From JAWPMT01 sp965601475 (GTDB lineage Bacteria > Bacteroidota > Bacteroidia > Cytophagales > Cyclobacteriaceae), in contig OZ271832.1 of the NCBI GenBank assembly GCA_965601475.1, positions 3,348,001 to 3,412,000 of the forward strand: a stretch of DNA of 64,000 nt, read 5' to 3'. Shown in pieces: positions 8,779 through 15,248 of the stretch. Both the position numbers and the translations under genes were made by a program. The notes below the pieces were generated by a model. It did no database searches, was not told the origin of the DNA, and saw only the letters and a list, made by a program, of their open reading frames with translations. Numbering within the stretch: the stretch's first letter is position 1; every line of letters begins with the position of its first letter.

Positions 8779-9393
8779 GTGATTGTCCAAACCCTGATCA
8801 TTTCCTACGCAATCAGTTTGCTGGGCTCCATCCCACCAGGCACAATCAATGTCACTACGATGAAATTGGGGATCCTGAACAAACTGCGAGAGGCGTACTT
8901 CCTGGCCATAGGTGCGACCTTGATAGAATTTTTCTACACACTCCTTGTCGTTCGTTTTCAGCTCTTGCTGGCTAGCAACGTGACTTTTTCGAATTATTTC
9001 CAGTTGATCACCGCAGGTGTGCTGCTAGTCTTGGGGATCCACTCATTGTCCTCAAAATCCAGTATCGCAAAAGTGAAAGTGCATGACAGAGGAGGTAGAA
9101 AAGGATTTGCCAAGGGAGTCATTTTGGGGATCTTAAATCCATTGGCCATACCTTTTTGGTTGGCAGTCACAAGCTACCTTCAAGGGAATGGCTGGGTGGT
9201 TTTGCACGGTTTTGGGGGTTGGATCTATCTGTTAGGTGTGGTTCTGGGGTCGTTGACTACACTGTTTTTGGCAGCGCGATTGGGACGCGTTTTTAGCCAG
9301 TTGAGCGACAACCGTTGGTTGGTTAATTTTCTGCCGGGTGCATTGTTCATTGCCATGGCAGCCTGGAATTTCTTCCAGTGGTTTGGCCGCTAA
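8779..9393 (+). CDS. LysE/RhtB family amino-acid exporter
   Basis: This inner-membrane protein has 204 residues and about six hydrophobic spans. The N-terminal half carries the family pattern SLLGSIPPGTINVTTMKLG, matching the conserved PGP/PGT-N motif of LysE translocators, and GVILGILNPLAIPFWLAV repeats the same kind of motif in the second half. It starts with GTG, nine bases after the ATP-grasp stop, with no better ATG nearby. Its 3' end overlaps the convergent VOC gene by four bases. LysE relatives export basic or neutral amino acids and derivatives; the substrate is not predictable here. Confidence 0.85.
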   Translation: MIVQTLIISYAISLLGSIPPGTINVTTMKLGILNKLREAYFLAIGATLIEFFYTLLVVRFQLLLASNVTFSNYFQLITAGVLLVLGIHSLSSKSSIAKVKVHDRGGRKGFAKGVILGILNPLAIPFWLAVTSYLQGNGWVVLHGFGGWIYLLGVVLGSLTTLFLAARLGRVFSQLSDNRWLVNFLPGALFIAMAAWNFFQWFGR

Positions 9394-9776
9394 CCCCAAA
9401 GCCCTTGGGGCACAATTTCCAGGACATGACCATCCGGATCGTTGAAATAGAACGATTCCAATCCATTAGGCCAGTCTTGTTCATGAGTGATTGTGATGCC
9501 AGCTTCAAGTAGACGAGCTTTTTCCTTGGCATAATCCGATTTCGGAACTTCAAAAGCGATGTGTTGAAGACCACTGGCATAGTGTGGGGGCAATTGCTTT
9601 TCTGCACGGGTGACTTCCGGGTTGAAGCATAACAACACGCTCTGGCCCACACGAAAAAAAACATGTCTGTCCGGGACCGAACCGATTACTGAAAACCCGA
9701 GATGGCCGTGATAAAAAGCTTTGGAAACCGCCACGTCCTTGACGTATAGGCAAGTTTCTTTGATAGATGAAATCAT
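9390..9776 (-). CDS. VOC (glyoxalase/dioxygenase fold) family protein
   Basis: This is a single VOC domain of 128 residues. The paired beta-alpha-beta-beta-beta modules are visible: VKDVAVSKAFYHGHLGFSVIG and GLQHIAFEVPKSDYAKEKARL, ending with FYFNDPDGHVLEIVPQG, which carries the usual metal-ligand glutamate; the histidine of GLQHIAFEV is another candidate ligand. Such proteins act as glyoxalases, fosfomycin-type resistance enzymes or extradiol dioxygenases. The specific reaction is not evident. It is convergent with the LysE gene and divergent from the ClC gene. Confidence 0.88.
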   Translation of the reverse strand: MISSIKETCLYVKDVAVSKAFYHGHLGFSVIGSVPDRHVFFRVGQSVLLCFNPEVTRAEKQLPPHYASGLQHIAFEVPKSDYAKEKARLLEAGITITHEQDWPNGLESFYFNDPDGHVLEIVPQGLWG

Positions 9777-9825
9777 TTCAGAGCGTTACTAGATATTTAG
9801 GTTAAATCAATCTAAGACAGTCACA

Positions 9826-9833
9826 TATCTTTG
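9826..9833 (+). promoter_or_regulatory. candidate -7 promoter element of the ClC gene
   Basis: TATCTTTG is a perfect TANNTTTG box 50 bases before the preferred ClC start. About 20 bases upstream is TTAA rather than the TTTG expected for the -33 element, so only the -7 half is convincing. Confidence 0.45.
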
Positions 9834-9883
9834 CAATCTATTCCAAAAAGCAACAGAAAAAATTGAACCTCAATAAGCTTTTG

Positions 9884-11641
9884 ATGCGAGGATTGGTCTG
9901 GCGTCTGAAGTATATCAACGACAACAACTTTCTGCTTATAATCGCCGGGCTGGTTGGCTTGATTGCCGGGCTGGCAGCGGTGACGTTGAAGACGAGCGTC
10001 CATTTCATACAATCCCTCCTGCGAGAGAAGTTTTACATCGTAGGTTTTGATTTTGTCTATATCGCCTTTCCTCTGATTGGCATATTGTTGACGGTGATGG
10101 TATCCAAATTTCTATTCAAAGAGTATTTGGGTCATGGGATCACGCAGATCCTATATGCCATTAGTAAGAATTCCAGCATTATCAACCGCACAAAGATGTA
10201 CTCCCGGATGATTACCAGTGCGATCACGGTAGGGTTTGGGGGTTCTGTTGGTTTGGAGGCACCCATTGTCGTCACAGGGTCAGCGATTGGCTCCAACCTT
10301 GCACGACTGTTCCACCTCAACTATAAGCGACGGACTTTGCTGATCGGATGTGGTTCAGCCGGAGCTGTTTCTGCCATCTTTAATTCGCCGGTTGCGGGTG
10401 TAATTTTCGCTATCGAAGTCATACTCACGGACGTTACTATTTCTAAGTTTATCCCGATTCTCATTGCCTCTGTCGCAGGTCAGCTGGTGACCATTGTCCT
10501 ACTCGGTGAAGATATTCTTTTTTCTTTTCGCCTGGTTGATGGCTTCAGGGCTGGGGAGACGCCCTACTATTTCGGACTCGGTATTGTCTGCGGCCTGGCA
10601 TCCTTGTATTTCACCAGAGTCATCTATAAGGTGGAAGGGAGTATTAGCCGCATTCGCAATAGTTTTCAAAAAGCGCTCGTTGGCGGACTCTCGCTGGCTG
10701 TTATCATTTTGGTGCTGCCCCCCATTTATGGAGAAGGCTATGACACGATCAAGCAACTGCTTACCAACCAGGGCCATGCCATATTGGATGGACATTTCTT
10801 AGGCATTTTTACCACAAACTCCCTCGTTTTGATTGCCCTGCTTCTGGTGACGGTATTGATCAAACCGATGGCCACTGCGCTTACCATTGGTGCCGGAGGA
10901 AGTGGAGGGGTTTTCGCACCTTCCCTGTTCATGGGGGGCGCGACAGGATTCTTGGTGGGTAGCGTTTTCAATATGCTCATCCCTGGGGCGGAGGTTAGTT
11001 TGAGCAATTTCACCCTCGTCGGTATGTGTGGGGTTATGAGTGGTGTATTGCATGCTCCGCTTACAGCCATATTTCTCATTGCAGAGATTACCGGCGGATA
11101 TATCCTGTTTGTGCCGTTAATGCTGGTGTCGGCACTGTCATTCACGACCATCTCCTATTTTGAGAAGTATTCGATTTACACCAAGATTTTGGTCGAGAAA
11201 GGGGACCTTATCCCTTACGACAAAGATCAGATTGTCTTGAGCCTGATCGATATGAAGAAGCTCATCGAGAAAGACCTGCTGTCCATTCACCCACACAAGA
11301 AACTGGGTGACCTCACGGATCTGGTGAAAAAGAGTAAAAGGAATATTTTTCCAGTCCTCAACGATGAAGGCGGGCTGGAAGGCATTGTGACACTGGATGA
11401 CATAAGGGACATCATGTTTGACCCTGAAAAGCGGGAATCAGTGACTGTGCAGACCATCATGCAAAAACCGCCGGATTCAGTGACGTCGAAGGAGAAAATG
11501 CAGTCTGTTATGAATAAATTTCAGTTAACACAAGCCTGGAATCTTCCTGTAATAGATGATGGAAAATACGTCGGTTTTGTATCAAAAAGCAGAATTTTCA
11601 ATGCTTATCGCAATAAATTGATTCAACAGAACCAAGAATAA
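9884..11641 (+). CDS. ClC-type chloride channel/transporter with C-terminal CBS pair
   Basis: This integral membrane protein of 585 residues moves chloride or fluoride, as a channel or a proton antiporter. Selectivity-filter motifs are recognisable: GHGITQILYAI (in place of GSGIP), GGSVGLEAPIVVTGSAIGS with the likely gating glutamate, GSAGAVSAIFNSPVAGVIFAIE, and GAGGSGGVFAPSLFMGGATG. A cytoplasmic tail from about residue 465 has two CBS repeats (NIFPVLNDEGGLEGIVTLDD and NLPVIDDGKYVGFVSKSRIF), which often sense nucleotides. The frame can start at a TTG at 9863, but the ATG at 9884 is more likely. It is monocistronic, with a candidate -7 box upstream. Confidence 0.92.
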   Translation: MRGLVWRLKYINDNNFLLIIAGLVGLIAGLAAVTLKTSVHFIQSLLREKFYIVGFDFVYIAFPLIGILLTVMVSKFLFKEYLGHGITQILYAISKNSSIINRTKMYSRMITSAITVGFGGSVGLEAPIVVTGSAIGSNLARLFHLNYKRRTLLIGCGSAGAVSAIFNSPVAGVIFAIEVILTDVTISKFIPILIASVAGQLVTIVLLGEDILFSFRLVDGFRAGETPYYFGLGIVCGLASLYFTRVIYKVEGSISRIRNSFQKALVGGLSLAVIILVLPPIYGEGYDTIKQLLTNQGHAILDGHFLGIFTTNSLVLIALLLVTVLIKPMATALTIGAGGSGGVFAPSLFMGGATGFLVGSVFNMLIPGAEVSLSNFTLVGMCGVMSGVLHAPLTAIFLIAEITGGYILFVPLMLVSALSFTTISYFEKYSIYTKILVEKGDLIPYDKDQIVLSLIDMKKLIEKDLLSIHPHKKLGDLTDLVKKSKRNIFPVLNDEGGLEGIVTLDDIRDIMFDPEKRESVTVQTIMQKPPDSVTSKEKMQSVMNKFQLTQAWNLPVIDDGKYVGFVSKSRIFNAYRNKLIQQNQE

Positions 11642-11996
11642 TTTTCTTAGTAATAAATGGTCACATTTCCAAGGAATACAACTATTTCCACAATAGTTCA
11701 TATTAAAGCAGGTTGCCTTAAGTAGCTGATAAGCAATGTATTATCGTATTTTGGCTCTTTTGTGTGTGGATAAATTCATGTTTTGTGGATAAAGAGCGAT
11801 TCCAGGAGATTTCCCTCTGGAGGGCATTTGTGGCCTGCATATTCGTTGTGCCGATCTCATCCGATCTTCTTGCTTTTCGCAGAAAAAACTTGGTTTAAGG
11901 CAATGTTAATAAGTGCTTGTGATTTAGACTTTTGTGAGATTAAATGAAATTGCAAAAACACTCAACTTCTTTACCAAAATTACGTAGTACTTCAGG
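11642..11996. other. 355-base gap with two DnaA-box-like sites
   Basis: No gene is seen between the ClC gene and the thioredoxin-like gene. The stretch is AT-rich in its first and last thirds. Its only clear signal is a pair of perfect TGTGGATAA sites near the middle, listed separately. No perfect TANNTTTG promoter box or terminator hairpin was found before the downstream ATG. Confidence 0.6.
11765..11792 (-). promoter_or_regulatory. pair of perfect DnaA boxes
   Basis: TGTGGATAA occurs at 11765-11773 and again at 11784-11792, in the same orientation and with starts 19 bases apart. Each is the exact complement of the strong DnaA box TTATCCACA. Two identical nonamers this close are unlikely by chance in AT-rich DNA. 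Their role (gene control, DnaA titration or part of an origin) is not shown by the sequence. Confidence 0.55.
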
Positions 11997-12461
11997 ATGA
12001 GATTGATGGTTTTTGGCTTGCTTCTGGTGGTACTTCACACAGCCTCTTCGCAGGAGGTGCGCATTGTAAAATTTGATGAGGTAGATCACCTGATGAAGGC
12101 TGAATCCGACGATTTGAAGATATTCAATTTCTGGGCAACCTGGTGCGGTCCCTGTATCAAGGAACTTCCCTATTTTGAAGAAGCGAACAAACAGGAAGGT
12201 GTGCAGGTCTATTTAGTTAGCCTTGATTTCATTCAGGACAAGGATAAAGTAAACCGGTTCGTAGCCAAGAAACAGTTGAAGTCCTCCATACTGCTCCTGG
12301 ATGAGAAAGATTACGACAGCTATATGTCCAGGGTGTCCGAAAAATGGTCGGGGGCCATACCGGCGACGCTCTTTGTGGCCGAAGATGGTGACAGCCGCTT
12401 TTTCGAAAAGCCCTTCACAAGACAAGAACTTCAAGATAAGATTGAACAATACATTAACTAA
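11997..12461 (+). CDS. TlpA-like thioredoxin-fold protein, periplasmic
   Basis: This 154-residue protein has a signal peptide (MRLMVFGLLLVVLHTASSQ) and a thioredoxin fold with the redox motif WATWCGPC at about residues 43-50, followed by the TlpA-type pattern FEEANKQEGVQVYLVSLDF. The cis-proline segment is GAIPATLFVAEDGD. It probably reduces or resolves disulfides in exported proteins or in cytochrome c maturation. The next gene, also of thioredoxin fold, starts four bases after its stop, so the pair is an operon and they may pass electrons between them. Confidence 0.88.
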   Translation: MRLMVFGLLLVVLHTASSQEVRIVKFDEVDHLMKAESDDLKIFNFWATWCGPCIKELPYFEEANKQEGVQVYLVSLDFIQDKDKVNRFVAKKQLKSSILLLDEKDYDSYMSRVSEKWSGAIPATLFVAEDGDSRFFEKPFTRQELQDKIEQYIN

Positions 12462-12464
12462 TAA

Positions 12465-13097
12465 ATGGCGGAGAGAATGAAGAGAACTTTTCTACTATTA
12501 ACAGGCGTACTCGCCGTGGTGGCGATTTTATTTGTCAATGCTGCTTCCGAAGAAAAGGGCATAGCAGTTGGTGATAAAGCCCCGGGGTTCAGCCTTAAGG
12601 GTGTTGACGGCAAAACAGTTGCACTGGCTGATTATGAAGACAAAAAGGGCGTTGTAGTTATTTTCACTTGCAACACCTGCCCCTACGCCAAAATGTATGA
12701 AAGCCGAATTATTGACCTGGATAAGAAATATGCTTCGCAAGGCTTCCCAGTGGTTGCGATCAATCCCAATGATATCGACCAGCAACCAGGTGATAGCATG
12801 GCGGAGATGGTCAAGAGATCCAAGAACAAGGGCTATACCTTCCCGTATCTAAGGGACGATTCACAAAAAGTCGCCATGGCATACGGCGCCACGAAAACAC
12901 CACATGTATATGTACTCAGCAACAATGATGAGTTCAGGGTAGAATATATTGGTGCCATTGATGATAGCCCACGTGATGCATCAGATGTCAGTGAGCGGCA
13001 TGTCGAAAATGCTATTGATGCCATCTTGTCCGGAAACAAACCAGAAGTAACCGAAAAGAAAGCAATAGGCTGTACCATCAAGTGGAGGGAATCTTAA
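12465..13097 (+). CDS. exported redoxin (AhpC/TSA-like thioredoxin fold)
   Basis: This 210-residue protein has an N-terminal signal or anchor (RTFLLLTGVLAVVAILFVNAAS) and a peroxiredoxin-like domain. The usual early GDKAPGFSLKGVDGKTVALADY is present, but the active site reads TCNTCPYAKMYE, with a CxxC-like pair instead of the classical peroxiredoxin PxxxTxxC motif; this is the pattern of the redoxin-domain proteins common in marine bacteria. The segment YGATKTPHVYVLSNND holds the cis-proline. A second in-frame ATG lies at 12477. It follows the TlpA-like gene by three bases and ends at a strong terminator. Confidence 0.85.
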   Translation: MAERMKRTFLLLTGVLAVVAILFVNAASEEKGIAVGDKAPGFSLKGVDGKTVALADYEDKKGVVVIFTCNTCPYAKMYESRIIDLDKKYASQGFPVVAINPNDIDQQPGDSMAEMVKRSKNKGYTFPYLRDDSQKVAMAYGATKTPHVYVLSNNDEFRVEYIGAIDDSPRDASDVSERHVENAIDAILSGNKPEVTEKKAIGCTIKWRES

Positions 13098-13132
13098 CCC
13101 ACCACCACGTTGCACTTGCATAAGGACACAAA

Positions 13133-13163
13133 AAAACCCACGATAGCGTGGGTTTTCTTTTTT
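13133..13163. terminator. bidirectional intrinsic terminator
   Basis: AAAACCCACG and CGTGGGTTTT form a ten-base-pair stem with an ATAG loop, flanked by T-rich sequence on the right and A-rich on the left. It lies between the 3' ends of the redoxin operon (+) and rpmA (-) and can terminate both. Confidence 0.88.
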
Positions 13164-13182
13164 ATTTTCTTGCTTGATAGAA

Positions 13183-13440
13183 TCAGGAGGCAGGATCGAT
13201 ATGAACGTACGATCTGTTTTGTCTTCCTTTCTGGAAACGTACAACACCGTTTGTCAATGCAAACAGCGTGTGATCCCTTCCTATTCCAACATTGTTACCA
13301 GGATGATGCTTGGTGCCTCTTTGTCTGACGATGATGTTGCCGGCGATTACATTTTGGCCGCCAAATATCTTTACACCCAGTCGCTTACTTTCTGATTCTC
13401 TACCGTTCTTGGAACTACCTACACCCTTCTTATGTGCCAT
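13183..13440 (-). CDS. rpmA: 50S ribosomal protein L27
   Basis: This 85-residue basic protein of the large ribosomal subunit has an N-terminal tail that reaches the peptidyl-transferase centre. The sequence is classical: MAHKKGVGSSKNGRESESKR, then GVKIFGGQNVIAGNIIVRQR and GTKHHPGNNVGIGRDHTLFA. There is no N-terminal cleavage extension of the Firmicutes kind. It is the second gene of the rplU-rpmA operon, six bases after rplU, and ends before the shared terminator. Confidence 0.98.
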   Translation of the reverse strand: MAHKKGVGSSKNGRESESKRLGVKIFGGQNVIAGNIIVRQRGTKHHPGNNVGIGRDHTLFALTNGVVRFQKGRQNRSYVHIDPAS

Positions 13441-13446
13441 GGTACT

Positions 13447-13758
13447 TTAGTTTTTAATGTCTTCGATTAATATTTTGGAAAACTGCTGTCTGTGACCGTT
13501 TTTCTTCTTGTAACCTTTACGTCTCTTTTTCTTGAAAACAATCACTTTGTCTCCTTTAACGTGCTCCAGGACTTTACCCGAAACCTTGGCTCCTTTTACC
13601 GTGGGTGTTCCTATCTTCACCTTTCCATCATTATCCACCAACAGCACTTTGTCGAAATCAACAGCACTTCCAGCTTCCTGCTCCATCAAGGGCGCGTAAA
13701 CGAACTTGTCTTTTTCGACTTTATATTGCTTTCCGGCAATGTCTACAATTGCGTACAT
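13447..13758 (-). CDS. rplU: 50S ribosomal protein L21
   Basis: L21 binds 23S rRNA in the large subunit. The 103-residue protein starts MYAIVDIAGKQYKVEKDKF, the standard L21 N-terminus, and ends with the basic KKRRKGYKKKNGHRQQFSKI typical of the family. The frame is open for 58 codons more upstream, but that extension is not L21-like and would run through the promoter described here, so the ATG at 13758 is the start. It leads the rplU-rpmA operon and is divergent from nrdB. Confidence 0.97.
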   Translation of the reverse strand: MYAIVDIAGKQYKVEKDKFVYAPLMEQEAGSAVDFDKVLLVDNDGKVKIGTPTVKGAKVSGKVLEHVKGDKVIVFKKKRRKGYKKKNGHRQQFSKILIEDIKN

Positions 13759-13784
13759 TTCTTCCGTATTTTCAAAAAGGACTG

Positions 13785-13815
13785 CAAAGGTATAAAAAAG
13801 AGAATACGTTGCAAA
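13785..13815 (-). promoter_or_regulatory. Bacteroidota-type promoter of rplU-rpmA
   Basis: On the minus strand TTTG (13815-13812) is followed, after a 19-base spacer, by TACCTTTG (13792-13785). Both halves and the spacing match the Bacteroidota primary-sigma consensus exactly. Transcription would begin roughly 20 bases before the rplU ATG. This is the best promoter in the window and supports both the phylum and the chosen rplU start. Confidence 0.75.
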
Positions 13816-13844
13816 CATGAGGCCCTTATAATATTGAGATAACA

Positions 13845-13984
13845 TGTGGATAATTTTTTTAGGGGCGATCTGCATTTTTTTTAGCCCTCCTGACGCTGTT
13901 TTTTCAATGAAGTTCCATTTCGTTTTACACAATTAATTACCTAATTATCAACTCATTATCTAGTTATCCACACGGTGTTGATAA
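13845..13984. promoter_or_regulatory. cluster of DnaA-box-like nonamers upstream of nrdBA
   Basis: Perfect DnaA boxes are TGTGGATAA at 13845-13853 (minus orientation) and TTATCCACA at 13964-13972 (plus). Near matches around the second are TTATCAACT (13945-13953) and TGTTGATAA (13976-13984, complement TTATCAACA). In Escherichia coli DnaA binds boxes upstream of nrdAB and controls it, so a similar link of dNTP supply to replication is plausible. Whether these sites are used is inference. Confidence 0.5.
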
Positions 13985-14223
13985 CCTCTGACATCAACTG
14001 CTATATGTCTTGATTTTTTTTTCTGATTTGAAGACATTTGTAGAAGTCTGCCAGAAAAAATAAACCACTTTTCTAGCTGGGCAATCACCACAACTAGACA
14101 CACAAACTTGCGAGTAAACGGAACCCCCTGATAATCAATGAGATTATCTAGGAGCAGGTTTTTTGTCTCTTGTGGTGAACAAAAACGAGGAACAGAAAGC
14201 TTAAAAAAGAACGAGAAATAACC

Positions 14224-15213
14224 ATGAGTGATACCGTCGCACAGTTAGATGAACCGATCCTGCGGGAGAATAAAAACAGGTTCGTTTTATTCCCCATTCA
14301 GCATGATGATATATGGCAGTTTTATAAGAAGGCTGAAGCAAGCTTCTGGACTGCTGAGGAGATAGATTTAGGAGCAGATCTGAAGGATTGGGCAAACCTC
14401 ACCGACGGGGAAAGACACTTTATTAGCCATGTGCTGGCTTTCTTTGCTGCAAGTGATGGCATTGTCAATGAGAACCTGGCAGAGAATTTTGTTGCTGAAG
14501 TGCAGTATACAGAAGCTAAGTTCTTCTACGGTTTTCAGATTGCCATTGAGAACATTCACTCAGAGACTTACTCCCTACTGATCGATACACTGATCAAAGA
14601 CCCTACTGAGAAGGATAAATTGTTCAACGCAATCGACACCATGGATTGCGTGAAGAAGAAGGCAGAGTGGGCATTGAGATGGATCGATGAAGGGTCATTT
14701 GCCGAACGGCTGATTGCATTTGCTGCTGTCGAAGGCATATTCTTTTCCGGAAGCTTTTGTTCCATATTCTGGTTGAAGAAGCGTGGCTTGATGCCGGGCC
14801 TGAGCTTCTCCAATGAGTTGATTTCTAGAGATGAAGGATTGCATTGTGATTTTGCCTGCTTGCTTTACAATAACCATTTGGTAAATAAGCTTCCTGAGGC
14901 CACAGTGCAGGAAATCATTGAAGATGCCGTGAACATTGAGAAGGAGTTTGTGACTGATGCACTACCTGTGAAATTGATCGGAATGAATTCCGATTTGATG
15001 TGCCAGTATATCGAATTTGTAGCTGATCGCCTGTTATCTGAACTGGGATGTGCCAAGATTTATAACTCCACCAATCCTTTTGATTTCATGGAAATGATCT
15101 CACTGCAAGGAAAAACCAATTTCTTCGAAAAGCGGGTAGGTGAATATCAAAAAGCTGGCGTAATGAACAGCGAGAAAGACAAGCCCAAGTTTAGCCTAGA
15201 CGAAGATTTTTAA
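14224..15213 (+). CDS. nrdB: ribonucleoside-diphosphate reductase class Ia, small (R2) subunit
   Basis: R2 carries the di-iron centre and tyrosyl radical for reduction of ribonucleotides to deoxyribonucleotides in the cytoplasm. Tyr116 in the segment IENIHSETYSLLID is the likely radical tyrosine, and this segment is closer to animal R2 than to E. coli NrdB. Iron-ligand motifs are YTEAKFFYGFQ, ENIHSE and ISRDEGLHCDFA. The C-terminus FSLDEDF matches the peptide that docks R2 onto R1. At 329 residues it is a short, eukaryote-like form. It is followed after 35 bases by nrdA; the region upstream contains DnaA-box-like sites. Confidence 0.96.
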   Translation: MSDTVAQLDEPILRENKNRFVLFPIQHDDIWQFYKKAEASFWTAEEIDLGADLKDWANLTDGERHFISHVLAFFAASDGIVNENLAENFVAEVQYTEAKFFYGFQIAIENIHSETYSLLIDTLIKDPTEKDKLFNAIDTMDCVKKKAEWALRWIDEGSFAERLIAFAAVEGIFFSGSFCSIFWLKKRGLMPGLSFSNELISRDEGLHCDFACLLYNNHLVNKLPEATVQEIIEDAVNIEKEFVTDALPVKLIGMNSDLMCQYIEFVADRLLSELGCAKIYNSTNPFDFMEMISLQGKTNFFEKRVGEYQKAGVMNSEKDKPKFSLDEDF

Positions 15214-15248
15214 TATGTATTTTATTTAGTCCCTAATCGCCGAGATAT

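Larger units (their letters stand above)
13759..14223. other. 465-base divergent region between rplU and nrdB
   Basis: No gene is seen. The left end holds the rplU promoter. The middle (13845-13984) has two perfect DnaA boxes and several near matches. The nrdB-proximal part has runs of T and A but no perfect TANNTTTG box and no convincing NrdR box pair; CTGCTATATGTCTT at about 13998 only loosely resembles one. Confidence 0.6.

Noticed and set aside
13759..13932. N-terminal extension of L21
   Set aside because: The open frame is not similar to L21, and a full Bacteroidota promoter lies within it; MYAIVDIAGKQYKV is the normal start.
13990..14015. NrdR box upstream of nrdB
   Set aside because: CTGCTATATGTCTT shares only a few positions with the NrdR consensus, and the usual second box about three helical turns away is missing.
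11642..14223. Calling this region the chromosome origin
   Set aside because: DnaA boxes alone are not enough: no AT-rich unwinding repeats were recognised, no dnaA or dnaN is nearby, and strand skew cannot be computed from this window alone. It is kept as a hypothesis only.
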